From: Rubripirellula amarantea
GTDB taxonomy: Bacteria; Planctomycetota; Planctomycetia; Pirellulales; Pirellulaceae
Reading direction: 5' to 3'
Assembly (NCBI RefSeq): GCF_007859865.1
Contig: NZ_SJPI01000001.1
Location: 620,001 to 684,000 of the forward strand
DNA length: 64,000 nt
Shown: positions 18,108-27,486 of the stretch, in pieces
Numbering within the stretch: position 1 is the stretch's first letter
Layout of the letters: each line of letters starts with the position of its first letter
The notes under the pieces: model-generated
The model's database searches: none
What the model was told of the DNA's origin: nothing
The model's input: the letters and a program-made list of their open reading frames with translations, nothing else
Position numbers and translations under genes: made by a program

Positions 18108-21100
18108 ATGAAGCCGAAGAACCGCACATTGCGGCGACCATTTTCGTTCGAGCCCCTCGAATCCCGTCATTTGTTGGCAGGTGCAGATTTTGAAGTCGCC
18201 TCGATGCTTGCCGATGCCCATGGGTTCTCGAACCCGGCTGGGGAGTTCGCTGATCTCGGCGCGAGACAAGTTTTCGCTCATGTAGATCTGCGGTTTGGCG
18301 AAGAACTTTGGGCGAGTGCGAGCGAGTCTGGCCCGGCGACGATGATCACTGACTTGTTGCCTGGCCCCGATAGTTCTGACATTAACTCCCTTGTCAGCCT
18401 CGGCAACAACTCTTATTTCACTGCCAGAACAACCAATGAAAATGGAAGCATTGAGCGAAGACTTTTTCGTTCCGACGGGACTCGCGAAGGCACGCAGGTC
18501 ATATTCGACCGACCCGTTGGTTCCCAAGACTTGGCTGTCTTCCAAGATCAGATTCTGTTTACCGTTCCGAACGCTTTTCCAAACCCTCCTTCAATCTGGA
18601 TCTCGGATGGAACCCGAGATGGGGCACGACAATTGACGCTCGCGAACGGATCCTTGGACGGGCAAAAAAACGGAACTCCGTTCGTGGTTGCAGAGGATAG
18701 ATTTTACTTCTCCAACCGATCGAGTAACGACGACATCCTGTTCACGTCCGATGGAACACCTGAAGGCACGTCCGCTTTGGCGTTACCCGAGGGGTGGACG
18801 ACGCCCTATGAACAGATTGAAACCGCGATGAAGCTTGGAGATGACCATCTACTTTTCGTACATCGTGGCTGTTGCGACTACGACATCGTAAAAGTGAATT
18901 CCGATGGCACAACGGTAGCATTCTCTCACTCATTGAATCTAGAACTCAGCTCGCGGTTTCGTTACTACCAACAGGTCGGTGGCAACCTATTCTTTTTCGA
19001 CTCTGCGTCGAATCTATGGCAAACCAACGGAACCCTTGCAGGAACTCGCAAGCTAACCGGGAGCAGCGTGCTGCCTGAAAACACCACAGTGGACTGGACT
19101 TCGCTGTACTCCTCGGGCGAACAACTTGTCTTTCAACTTCGGCGAGATTTCACTCCCCGAATCGCAAGCCTAAATGTAAGAACGGGAGAACTGTTTGAGT
19201 TCGAGGACGCCAGTTTGACGATCGGCGCGACAACAACACTCAATGGAAAGTTCTATTATTCAACCGGTTTAGCGATCATCGTACTCGATTTTGAAACCGG
19301 TAAATGGACTGAGGTTGTTCGGACGGAAGCGTCTGAAGGTGTCTCGGAACTGTTCACCTTTCACGACCAAATTCTCTACCTCTCTAAAACGATAGTCTAC
19401 GAACACTGGTTTGAAACTATCGGCGAACCAGTAACGCTCGTCAAAATTCTTGACCATGATGGTTCGTCGCGGACTTTAGGACAAATCCCGCGAACTCCGG
19501 ACGACATACTGCGAATCCGAGTCGCCAACAATGGACAAACACTGATCGCCACGCGAGGCGCGTTCAATGTCGCTGAAGTATTCCGGTTAAATTCTCCGCA
19601 TGCTCAGCTAAGTCGAGTCGCGGAAACCCAGAGCGATTCTTTCTTGGCCGAAGCAGATCGCCGTCGTTACAACTTTACGCTTCTGGATGACAAAACCTTC
19701 GCCTTTACCAGTGGGCCGAGTTCCTCGCGACAGCGAAGTGTATGGATCTCTGATGGGACCGAACTGGGAACGCGAATGGTTTTCTCACTCGACCAGATGC
19801 CCAGTGGCACGCGACCCAATTCAGGGGCCTCCATTGATGATGTCTATGCGATCAACGGCAAGGTGGTGTTCTCGACCAATTTGTTGGATGAGGACTCCAC
19901 CTATTCGTACAGCAGATGGCTGTGGGTGGCCGACGGAAAAAATACACCTCGTGCGATATATCGTCCCGGTGATGGATACGGATACCTTTTCGATATTCTA
20001 GGAAGCGTCAATGATCGCTTAGTGTTTGTGACGCAAAGCATAGTTGATCCTCGACGGCAGACCGTTTGGGCCACGAATGCTAAAACCCATGGCATCGAAT
20101 CGCTATTGGAGGACGTAGAGGTCGCCTCTCGCATCGACTCGCTCGACGTACAGGAGGACCGATCAGTCGTTGCAGATGAACGATTGTTCTTTCGAGTCGC
20201 TCAGAAGAGGCCCTTAGTTAACACTCAAATTCGTGACACGGCTAACGACGCATTAGAAGACGATCGTTTGTGGTTTCAATCCGATGACCCGAGTCTCTAC
20301 GAAACTGATGGCACCGGCCTGGGAACACGAAAAGTCGCCAAGCCATTTGATCTCTGCTCGGAGTTCTGCCGCCCAGATGTCGAGGTACAAGCTGGCGTTG
20401 CCCGGATTCACTTTGAGTCTAAACCAAGCCTAGCGATGCTACCTGGATCGATCGATTTTGTTTCCATTCCAGATCAGATTGGCGTAAACTTCGAGTTCGT
20501 CGGACGGTTGGGGGATTCTTTTATCGCGACCGATCACACTCAACTCGTAGCCTGGAATGCCGTTCAAGATTCTGTCGAGCTGCTTTATGCATCGGACAGC
20601 TATATTAGCGGCATGTTGGTTTCGGGAGAAAAACTATTCTTCATAGACCACCACGGCGAACGCCAACTCTATGTCTCCGATGGCACCACCGACGGAACTG
20701 CGGTATCCGAATTTTCGATTCCAAGCGGGCAGCTCGCCATTGGCATCCATGCTGCGGGAGCAAGTCAGGTTGTGGTCCAATTCGATGATGAAGTATGGAT
20801 CACTGATGGTAAGCTTCTGAATTCCGAGTTGCTCGGTGTCGTTAAAAGGGCACCTCCATTCATTTATGACAATGGATTTGACACTCGTGTCTTCGCTTCC
20901 GACGTGATGTATCGAGGCGTCTTGCTTCCTCGCGGTGTCTCGCGATACCAAACGGACGATTCGACTTCTCTTGTGAGCCTAAGTGGCGACGAATCCGGCG
21001 TTGAGTTGCAAACCGACAATGAGATTGCCTCCGTTTGGACCGACTCGGTGGCGGAACTGGTCACAGGAGAGCAAGTTGACCTTGTGTCGATCGACATCGA

Positions 21101-21959
21101 CGCGCTAGCCAAGAGCCCCACCCGGCTGTTGAATCTTGAGTTGGGCCCCGATGCAACACTGCGACTCCACAACGGCAATGGAACTACTGTAGTCGTCTCG
21201 AATCAGAAGGATCGCCTGTTTCTTCAGTTCGCTGGTATCGAGATCGATGTCAAGTTTACAGGTCGTCTAAACCTGATCGACGAACTGGGAACGTCTAGAC
21301 GTCGAATCTTGGCAGCAATTGGCGATGACGAATTGCGATTCTCATTCTATGAAAATCAACATGTTCTTTCGCTCAGTCATGATGACACGACCGTTCGCAT
21401 CACCTTACCAGAACCGGCTGACTTCACCGACAATGAGCTGCGGATCGATTTGCTTGCTGGTACCGATGAAGTCTTGATCGACGACACGTTTCGCCTGGCA
21501 AATCTCAGTCAATCACTCAGTATTGAAATTCATGACGACATCAACGGCAGCGACCAAGTCGCGTTGACGCTTCCCACCGAATACCGCATCAGCAAGTATG
21601 GAGGCACTCTGTATTTCAGCGATCCTTCGAGTCAACGACTAAGCTTGCGACTTTCGATCGCGAACAATGAATATCAAAATCCGCAGAATCGTTTTGACGT
21701 TAATCTCGATGGCGAAGTCTCAAGCCTCGACGCCCTCAACATTGTCAACGCACTTGCCCATCAATCGTTTGGCTTCACGATCGCGTCATCTTCGACAATG
21801 CCAGATGTTTCTGGCGATGGAAAGCTATCAGCGATAGATGCATTGCAGGTGATCAATCGGATTCGGCAAGAGAGAATCACGCTGCCTATCGATGATGAGA
21901 TTTTTGGGGAAGACGAGGATTTTCATCCACATCAGGACCAAATTACAACTTTGTTCTAG
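18108..21959 (+). CDS. Large secreted ELWxxDGT-repeat/dockerin surface protein
   Basis: A 1283-residue protein that begins with a basic stretch and FEPLESRHLLAG (residues about 14-25), the planctomycete LEPR-XLL-type N-terminal export motif. Residues about 30-990 form a beta-propeller-like array with at least seven recognisable ELWxxDGT units (RLFRSDGTREGTQV, SIWISDGTRDGARQL, ILFTSDGTPEGTSAL, NLWQTNGTLAGTRKL, SVWISDGTELGTRMV, QLYVSDGTTDGTAV, SLYETDGTGLGTRKV). Residues about 1000-1190 are a beta-rich domain I do not recognise. The C-terminus (about 1196-1258) has two dockerin-type calcium-loop units (FDVNLDGEVSSLDALNIVNA; DVSGDGKLSAIDALQVINRI). It is probably extracellular. It resembles the larger protein at 36984-43976. 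No enzymatic motif is seen. Confidence 0.88.
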   Translation: MKPKNRTLRRPFSFEPLESRHLLAGADFEVASMLADAHGFSNPAGEFADLGARQVFAHVDLRFGEELWASASESGPATMITDLLPGPDSSDINSLVSLGNNSYFTARTTNENGSIERRLFRSDGTREGTQVIFDRPVGSQDLAVFQDQILFTVPNAFPNPPSIWISDGTRDGARQLTLANGSLDGQKNGTPFVVAEDRFYFSNRSSNDDILFTSDGTPEGTSALALPEGWTTPYEQIETAMKLGDDHLLFVHRGCCDYDIVKVNSDGTTVAFSHSLNLELSSRFRYYQQVGGNLFFFDSASNLWQTNGTLAGTRKLTGSSVLPENTTVDWTSLYSSGEQLVFQLRRDFTPRIASLNVRTGELFEFEDASLTIGATTTLNGKFYYSTGLAIIVLDFETGKWTEVVRTEASEGVSELFTFHDQILYLSKTIVYEHWFETIGEPVTLVKILDHDGSSRTLGQIPRTPDDILRIRVANNGQTLIATRGAFNVAEVFRLNSPHAQLSRVAETQSDSFLAEADRRRYNFTLLDDKTFAFTSGPSSSRQRSVWISDGTELGTRMVFSLDQMPSGTRPNSGASIDDVYAINGKVVFSTNLLDEDSTYSYSRWLWVADGKNTPRAIYRPGDGYGYLFDILGSVNDRLVFVTQSIVDPRRQTVWATNAKTHGIESLLEDVEVASRIDSLDVQEDRSVVADERLFFRVAQKRPLVNTQIRDTANDALEDDRLWFQSDDPSLYETDGTGLGTRKVAKPFDLCSEFCRPDVEVQAGVARIHFESKPSLAMLPGSIDFVSIPDQIGVNFEFVGRLGDSFIATDHTQLVAWNAVQDSVELLYASDSYISGMLVSGEKLFFIDHHGERQLYVSDGTTDGTAVSEFSIPSGQLAIGIHAAGASQVVVQFDDEVWITDGKLLNSELLGVVKRAPPFIYDNGFDTRVFASDVMYRGVLLPRGVSRYQTDDSTSLVSLSGDESGVELQTDNEIASVWTDSVAELVTGEQVDLVSIDIDALAKSPTRLLNLELGPDATLRLHNGNGTTVVVSNQKDRLFLQFAGIEIDVKFTGRLNLIDELGTSRRRILAAIGDDELRFSFYENQHVLSLSHDDTTVRITLPEPADFTDNELRIDLLAGTDEVLIDDTFRLANLSQSLSIEIHDDINGSDQVALTLPTEYRISKYGGTLYFSDPSSQRLSLRLSIANNEYQNPQNRFDVNLDGEVSSLDALNIVNALAHQSFGFTIASSSTMPDVSGDGKLSAIDALQVINRIRQERITLPIDDEIFGEDEDFHPHQDQITTLF

Positions 21960-22271
21960 CGACTATAGGATCGCCTATGATTGCTTCATAATCGCCCGCG
22001 TCTAGGTTGAGAATTGATTGGTCAAAGGAGAATGACAGTCTTCGATTGCTCCTCAACCGAAACGTCTCCAACTCAACGACGATCGACAATTCTTATCCTT
22101 TTCGCATTCGTATCGCCGAAAATCAATAGCGTGCGAGTGGGCTTCTCCGAGAATCTCGGGAAACGCTTCGCGTAGGACGATAGCCGCAGGTGCTTCAGAA
22201 ACGCCGAAACCGGACGCAGCTTGCGCCGCCGGCTCATAGATTCCGGTAGCCGCAGTTTGTTGCAACTCGTT
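21960..22271. other. Intergenic gap after surface protein
   Basis: 312 bases between two convergent genes. A minus-strand 70-codon frame (22053-22265, TTG start) exists but has no recognisable feature and is not called. The gap contains the inverted 17-mer partner described at 17894-17910. Confidence 0.4.
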
Positions 22272-23699
22272 CTACGCCGCGCGACCTTTGCGTTTGAGTT
22301 CTTTTTTGAGGCGTCGGCGTTCGGCTTTGCTCATCGAATCCCAGTCGATGTCGTCCCCGCCTTCTGAGTCGTCGTTGGCGGACTCGTTCTTAGCCGGTTT
22401 GAAATCGGGTGCGTCCTCGGATGATTCGTCGTCAGACTGCGATTTTCGATTGAGGAAACCTCCCAATCCGAAGCGGCGTTTCTTGGCAGGGGCTTCGTCA
22501 GACTCTTTTGTATCAGACTCTTCTTCGACTGCTGCGGCTTGATTCAGTGCTTCCGTTTCTGACTCTTCCGAGGCTGCTTTGTTTCGGCCACGCAGTCCGA
22601 GACCGAACCGACGTTTGCGAGCTGGCTCTGGTTCGTCTTCCTGCTCAGCTTCGGGTGTCGAGTCCTCGACTGGTTCTTCAGCTACGACGTCAGCCTTCTT
22701 TTCGCGACGCCACCAGCGAGACTTGGGTTCCGACTCGTCCAGGGCCTCGGGTTCATCATCTGGTTCAACTTCGTCGCCCTCGAGTGCATCCTCGTCACGA
22801 CGCAGGACGTTGAAACGCAACCCAGAAAGTCGTTCCTTGAGGGTCGGACTGTCTTCAATTTCACAAACCTCACGGTACAGCAAACGCAGATACCGTCCGA
22901 GCGAAAGCACCAACGCTGTCGATCCGATGAGGGGTGCAGAGGCGACTAGCGACCAGCGAAACGGGGAGTTAGTTTCGATGATGTTCCAGCCGGCGGCTTC
23001 CGGAACTGCAAAGACGGCGACCGCTGCCAACATCGCAACCAGCGACCATCGCGAACGATAAATCTCGGCAACCAATCGTAGTGCAAGAACTGCGGCTCCG
23101 ACGGAAACGACGAGACGAACCCAATCGGCACCCGAGAGTGCGACTCGCTTGCCGAATATCAAATCCAGACAAGCTCCCAACCACTCGGTTAATGATAAAG
23201 CGGTTCCCACGCTACAGATCGCCGTCGCGAGCAAGACCGTTCGCCACAAACGATAGCGCCCGAGGTAGTCGTCGAGACGGTAGCGGCGCAGTTGATACGT
23301 CAGCAACGAAATGCCAGCGGCGGCGGCAAACAGAATGCTCTGATACCAATTGCCAAAGCTATCGGTTCGATCGAGACGGAAGACTCGTGAGATATCAGGA
23401 GCGTAGACCAATTTGGGCCAGGTAACCGCTAGGTAGTTGAGCAGGCAAAGCAGTAGCGTCATGCCAGCGATGCTTGATGCAACGATCGAAAAGGTACGGT
23501 TATGAACCGGCACTAACGAAAACCAACGCCCATTGATGCGACGTTGAACTCGTTCGCCGTACGCCGCGGTCGGCCGCCTTGCTTCACGAAGTCGCTCAAC
23601 CTCACGCCGGCTTGCCGCCGTGGAGGTTTCGCCTTCGGCTTGTTGAGCCGAATAGAGGACTCGTCGCCGACGATCAATCGTTCGTCGTCCTATCGCCAT
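22272..23699 (-). CDS. Multi-pass membrane protein with charged C-terminal tail
   Basis: A 475-residue protein not assigned to a family. Residues 1-70 are very basic (MAIGRRTIDRRRRVLYSAQQ...), probably cytosolic. About six transmembrane helices lie between residues 72 and 280 (e.g. FSIVASSIAGMTLLLCLLNY, LLATAICSVGTALSL, LVAMLAAVAVFAVPEAAG). Residues 300-475 are a highly charged, Glu/Asp/Lys/Arg-rich tail, likely disordered, in which a KRRFGLG unit occurs twice (RKRRFGLGLRGRNKAAS and KKRRFGLGGFLNRKS). The protein ends in a basic cluster (RRRLKKELKRKGRAA). The layout suggests a membrane platform for partner binding; that is inference. Confidence 0.75.
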   Translation of the reverse strand: MAIGRRTIDRRRRVLYSAQQAEGETSTAASRREVERLREARRPTAAYGERVQRRINGRWFSLVPVHNRTFSIVASSIAGMTLLLCLLNYLAVTWPKLVYAPDISRVFRLDRTDSFGNWYQSILFAAAAGISLLTYQLRRYRLDDYLGRYRLWRTVLLATAICSVGTALSLTEWLGACLDLIFGKRVALSGADWVRLVVSVGAAVLALRLVAEIYRSRWSLVAMLAAVAVFAVPEAAGWNIIETNSPFRWSLVASAPLIGSTALVLSLGRYLRLLYREVCEIEDSPTLKERLSGLRFNVLRRDEDALEGDEVEPDDEPEALDESEPKSRWWRREKKADVVAEEPVEDSTPEAEQEDEPEPARKRRFGLGLRGRNKAASEESETEALNQAAAVEEESDTKESDEAPAKKRRFGLGGFLNRKSQSDDESSEDAPDFKPAKNESANDDSEGGDDIDWDSMSKAERRRLKKELKRKGRAA

Positions 23700-23800
23700 G
23701 AATACCGCTTGATTTGCACTGGGCCAAAATGAGAGGGATGGCTGGCGACCTTAGGAAAACTAATTCACACACGTCAATCGAAGTCGGCATTGATAGCAAA

Positions 23801-24427
23801 CTAAAACAGCACTCCCACTACTGTGATGACGATGATCGCAAGTCCCGCCATGATTTTCCCCAGTGCACCGAAGGTGCGGCCCCAAAACGCGGCGTGTCCG
23901 ATTGTCCAGCTTTCACGCCAACTCCGACCATCGGACCATTCACCGTACATCGCCCCCGCGGTGGCTCCGAGTCCGCCGAAAAGTATTGCCGCGATCACAG
24001 GTCCAATCACGGGCACGGGAATACCGACGAAGGCACCGCCAATTGCACCCACCATTGAGCCAATCATCGCGAATAGGGTCGACCGCCGGGAAGCGCCGGC
24101 CTTCTGGGCGCCCAAGGCTCCAGCAACGAGTTCGATGACTTCCCCCAGCATCGCGAAACCAAAGGCGACGCCGGTGGCGACAAAACCGATTTGCGCACGA
24201 CCTTCGTCCGGCCCCAGCCATGCATAGAGTGCAATCAGGGCTACAGCGATCCAATTACCAGGCAGCGAAATCAGATTCAGGCCCCAACTGACCGTGCAAA
24301 GCAGCACCAAGGCGATCGCAAGCGATACCGTTCCGGTGGGCCCCAACCACGAAAACCACTCACCCCAATCTGGCCAAGAGATCGCAGCTGCGACCGCGTC
24401 TGCACCGGATGGGCAATCAAACTTCAT
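23801..24427 (-). CDS. DUF456-type membrane protein
   Basis: A 208-residue integral membrane protein with Gly-rich helices: LAIALVLLCTVSWGLNLISLPGNW, a middle FVATGVAFGFAMLGEVIEL, GSMVGAIGGAFVGIPVPV and a C-terminal MAGLAIIVITVVGVLF (motifs shortened to about 20 residues: the first starts LAIALVLLCT). The 'GLPGNW...E...Gxxxx(K/R)...GA..G...G' pattern matches the DUF456 family, whose function is unknown. ATG 24427 was chosen; the frame would also allow TTG at 24430. It is 101 bases downstream of the neighbouring membrane-protein gene on the same strand. Confidence 0.82.
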   Translation of the reverse strand: MKFDCPSGADAVAAAISWPDWGEWFSWLGPTGTVSLAIALVLLCTVSWGLNLISLPGNWIAVALIALYAWLGPDEGRAQIGFVATGVAFGFAMLGEVIELVAGALGAQKAGASRRSTLFAMIGSMVGAIGGAFVGIPVPVIGPVIAAILFGGLGATAGAMYGEWSDGRSWRESWTIGHAAFWGRTFGALGKIMAGLAIIVITVVGVLF

Positions 24428-24738
24428 CAAAGATTCTCACGGTCGGAAAGGTCAGGGAGGCGCGTTTTTTTGAGGTCGACGGTGAACCTCAGGAAGGCTG
24501 CCGGGTGTCGAGACACGCATCAAAGCGGTGCATTTCTTAGGCCAAGGATATCGTTACCCACCACTACGGATTCATCATCGGCCACAAAATCCAGATTGCC
24601 TAGTTCCGGACCCCGGTTGCCGGTCCAGGGCGGTTTCAAAGTGGCGTCACAGATATTGCCAATTCCGGTTAGAATGGATGTGCCCGCGATCTTATTTGAA
24701 GTCTATTGTCCAAAGAAGTCTGAGGGATCAACACAACC
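24428..24738. other. Divergent intergenic gap
   Basis: 311 bases between the DUF456 gene (minus) and the HNH gene (plus). No RNA gene, repeat or strong hairpin is seen; it probably holds both promoters. A GAGGGAT ribosome-binding-like sequence lies about 11 bases before the HNH start. Confidence 0.4.
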
Positions 24739-25344
24739 ATGTCGCAGAGTGTTCTGGATACGAATGTGCTTGTGCTCAATCGCTTTTACATGGCGATTCG
24801 AGTGGTGAATGTTCGACGAGCGTTCACGTTGCTTTACCGCGATTGCGCTGAGGTCATCGGCAGCAGCGACGGCTCCTACGTGAGCTATGATTTCGAAAGC
24901 TGGTGCGAACTAAGCCAATTGACCTCGATGGAAAAGCAACCCGGCGAGGAGTACATCCAGGCGGTCAGCTTTGAATTGCAGGTGCCTCGCATTTTGCGAT
25001 TAACTCGATTCGATCGCATGCCAGCCCAGACGTTGCGATTCAACCGCAAGAACTTGTTTGCTCGCGACGATCACACGTGCCAGTACTGTGGTAAGAACGA
25101 ACCGACAAACAAGCTGAGTCTTGACCATGTGATTCCACGGTCGCACGGCGGACCGACGACTTGGGAAAACATCGTATGTTGTTGCCTGCGATGCAATTCG
25201 CGAAAGGGCGGTCGAACTCCCAAGCAAGCCAACATGGCGTTGTTGACCAAGCCCATCAAACCGCGATTCAATCCCACGATGATCGCCTCGGTGGACGACC
25301 CGCGTTATGAATGTTGGAAGACATTCCTACCTGCCGCTGGCTAG
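24739..25344 (+). CDS. HNH endonuclease family protein
   Basis: A 201-residue protein with a C-terminal HNH nuclease fold: FARDDHTCQYCGKNEP (zinc CxxC), KLSLDHVIPRSHGGPTTWEN (catalytic Asp-His, second part of the beta-beta-alpha metal finger) and CCLRCNSRKGGRTPKQA (second CxxC-type zinc site and conserved Asn). The N-terminal ~100 residues (VLVLNRFYMAIRVVNVRRAF) are a helical/beta module often seen before HNH in standalone bacterial proteins. It is not next to phage or restriction genes, so a role in defence cannot be argued from context. Such conserved solitary HNH proteins are of uncertain function. Confidence 0.88.
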   Translation: MSQSVLDTNVLVLNRFYMAIRVVNVRRAFTLLYRDCAEVIGSSDGSYVSYDFESWCELSQLTSMEKQPGEEYIQAVSFELQVPRILRLTRFDRMPAQTLRFNRKNLFARDDHTCQYCGKNEPTNKLSLDHVIPRSHGGPTTWENIVCCCLRCNSRKGGRTPKQANMALLTKPIKPRFNPTMIASVDDPRYECWKTFLPAAG

Positions 25345-25434
25345 GTAGCAAAATTCATCTAACCCAAGCTCATTCGAAACGGCTTCGGTTTGAGTCTGAA
25401 TAGATGGATAGAAATCTTGAATCGGTAGAAACGG

Positions 25435-25467
25435 AAAAAGGCCGGTGGAGCATATGCTTCACCGGCC
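25435..25467 (-). terminator. Rho-independent terminator of fdxA
   Basis: A 12-base-pair hairpin (GGCCGGTGGAGC at 25440-25451, loop ATAT, GCTTCACCGGCC to 25467; one G-T pair) is followed on the minus strand by a run of five T (complement of AAAAA at 25435-25439). It sits just beyond the fdxA stop. On the plus strand it could also slow HNH transcripts, but the T-run orientation favours fdxA. Confidence 0.85.
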
Positions 25468-25520
25468 CTTCGCTTCATTTGGTTTCTTAGCTGTTCGCTA
25501 GAAGCTGATTCCTAAGCGGT

Positions 25521-25805
25521 CTAGTTATCCGCGAGTGGCTCTTTCTTTTCGGTGATGACTTCGCATTCACCCGATTCCGATTTCTCAGCGTTGAGTTGCA
25601 TGTAACTCTTCCATTCCTCAGGCAGATTGTCCTCGTGGAAAATCGCTTCGACAGGGCACTCTGGAACGCAGGCTTCGCAATCGATGCACTCTTCCGGATG
25701 GATATAGAGCATCTGGTCGCCTTCGTAGAAGCACTCTACGGGACAAACAACAACGCAATCAGTGTATTTGCAACCCGAGCAGGGTTCGGCGACGACGTGG
25801 GTCAT
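25521..25805 (-). CDS. fdxA: 7Fe ferredoxin
   Basis: A 94-residue soluble electron carrier of the FdxA type, with nine Cys. [18 protein letters not shown] holds Cys9, 12, 17, 21 and 25; [16 protein letters not shown] holds Cys40, 43, 46 and 50. This pattern matches [3Fe-4S]/[4Fe-4S] seven-iron ferredoxins, though the exact clusters need spectroscopy. The sequence [14 protein letters not shown] between the motifs is typical. The acidic C-terminal tail ([19 protein letters not shown]) adds a further Cys. A plausible donor for the ferredoxin-dependent reductase at 31562, but no direct linkage is seen. A strong terminator follows. Confidence 0.94.
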   Translation of the reverse strand: MTHVVAEPCSGCKYTDCVVVCPVECFYEGDQMLYIHPEECIDCEACVPECPVEAIFHEDNLPEEWKSYMQLNAEKSESGECEVITEKKEPLADN

Positions 25806-26154
25806 GGTGAGGACCTTTCTGTACGGACTTCGGGAATGAAGTCAGGCTTCTTGTTGATGGTGTTAGACCTTGGTCAGTTTATCGACCTGTCTAGGTATGT
25901 TCTGAACTAGATTCTTATCGGGTTTGGCACCCGAATCGTGTTCCACCCGCTATTACTTTACGCTTCGCAGGTTAGGCCAATCAAAAAACTTAGCGTGTTT
26001 GGCGAGGTTTTCCATCCCAGCGGGATATGGCGAATGGCCAAAATGCGTCATTTTGTTGTTTGCCCACCTAATTCAACCTCTTTGCATCGGCTTTCGCGTG
26101 TCTTCCAGCGCCCCCAACTCGCCTGACTCCTCGTCTATTGAATCGTCAGACCCC
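25806..26154. other. Divergent intergenic gap upstream of methyltransferase
   Basis: 349 bases between divergent fdxA and the methyltransferase gene. The methyltransferase frame remains open upstream to 25924 without family sequence, so I treat it as non-coding. No RNA gene or strong repeat is seen. Confidence 0.4.
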
Positions 26155-27342
26155 ATGATTCGTCCCGTTTTGCGGCTCAAACCGGGCCGTCAATTCCCGT
26201 TCTTGTCGCGTCACCCTTGGGTTCATGCTCACGCTTTGGCCGACGAAGGACGGAATTTGAACTGCGGTGACGTCGTTGACCTGATTGATCACGACGGAAA
26301 TTGGGTGGCACGTGGCGTGATTAACCCCCAATCACGATTACGGGTTCGCCTTTACGGATACGACCAATCCACTGAAATAGGGCCTGATTTGTGGCGAGAT
26401 CGCTTAGACCGAGCCATCGCGCGACGTCGAATCAGCGGTCCCATGAACCCGGAAGGCGCCGAGCGATTGGTGTTTAGTGAATCGGACCTGATCAGCGGCT
26501 TGATCGTTGATCGCTACGCCGATTGCCTGGGTGTGCAGTTCACTGCAGGCGGATTGCTGAAATGGAAAGATGAGATTCTCGAGCACCTCAAGACCACCCT
26601 GGGTGCTCGCGGCATCGTGGTTCGAGTTGACGAAAAAACGGCGAAGCACGAAGGCATTGATCCGCTTGAAGCCAGTCATGGCAGCGATGACTTAACCGGA
26701 ACTGTCGAATACGTCCAAAACGGGTTGCGGCTGACCGTCGACCTCAGTGGCGGCCAAAAAACAGGCGGTTATCTCGACCAAAGAATCAATCAGGAAATTG
26801 CTGCGGGTTACATGCGAGGTCGTCGCGTCCTTGATATGTGCTGCTATCAGGGTGGCTTCGGCTTACCCGCCGCAGCTAAAGGTGCAGCATCGGTTTTGGG
26901 AGTCGACACAAGCGCCTCGGCACTTGCCGCCGCCGCCCAAACGGCCCAGCAGAACTCGATTGAGAACGTAACATTTGAACAGGGTGACTGCTTCGATTGG
27001 CTCAAGGACGCCGTTGAGAATGGTCAGCAATTTGATGCGGTGATTTTGGATCCGCCTCGATTTGCCGGATCTCGACACCAAGTAGACTCGGCGATGCGTG
27101 CGTATCGTCGCATCAACGCCAGCGCCATCGACTTACTCCCACCGGGCGGCATTTTGGTGACGTGCAGTTGCAGTGGTCGTGTATCACGATCGGACTTTTT
27201 GAACATGCTAATGGACGTTGGACGCCGCAGACGCCGAGACTTAGTCATGCTGGAAAACAGAGGACCAGCACCAGACCACCCGGTAGCGATATCGTGCCCT
27301 GAAAGTGATTACCTCAAGTGCGTGATCGCTGAAGTTCAGTAA
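26155..27342 (+). CDS. RlmI-like PUA-SAM rRNA methyltransferase
   Basis: A class I SAM-dependent RNA methyltransferase, likely acting on 23S rRNA cytosine C5. The 395-residue product has an N-terminal PUA-like domain (LKPGRQFPFLSRHPWVHAHA, then NWVARGVINPQSRLRVRLYG), a central EEHD-type linker, and a C-terminal Rossmann methyltransferase: VLDMCCYQGGFGLPAAAKGA (SAM loop), FDAVILDPPRFAGSR (catalytic DPPxF motif) and GGILVTCSCSGRVS. The start at ATG 26155 matches the family N-terminus (MIRPVLRLKPGRQ); an upstream in-frame extension is excluded for lack of family sequence. The substrate position is not determined. Confidence 0.9.
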   Translation: MIRPVLRLKPGRQFPFLSRHPWVHAHALADEGRNLNCGDVVDLIDHDGNWVARGVINPQSRLRVRLYGYDQSTEIGPDLWRDRLDRAIARRRISGPMNPEGAERLVFSESDLISGLIVDRYADCLGVQFTAGGLLKWKDEILEHLKTTLGARGIVVRVDEKTAKHEGIDPLEASHGSDDLTGTVEYVQNGLRLTVDLSGGQKTGGYLDQRINQEIAAGYMRGRRVLDMCCYQGGFGLPAAAKGAASVLGVDTSASALAAAAQTAQQNSIENVTFEQGDCFDWLKDAVENGQQFDAVILDPPRFAGSRHQVDSAMRAYRRINASAIDLLPPGGILVTCSCSGRVSRSDFLNMLMDVGRRRRRDLVMLENRGPAPDHPVAISCPESDYLKCVIAEVQ

Positions 27343-27486
27343 ACGTTCGACTTAACAAATCCCTGACGACTCAGTTGCACTTTAGACCGAACAATCGCTG
27401 ACTCTTGTGGCAACGGAGTCTATACTGAGCGGCGAACGCTCGTCTCTTGTTGCTCATCTTGACTACTCGACACTTTGGAGTGCCCT

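Noticed and set aside
22053-22265. A 70-codon minus-strand frame with TTG start after the membrane-protein gene
   Set aside because: No start context, no domain and a coincidental repeat; too weak to call.
24739-25344. HNH gene as part of a defence island
   Set aside because: Neighbours are a DUF456 protein and ferredoxin; no methyltransferase, Cas or toxin partner.
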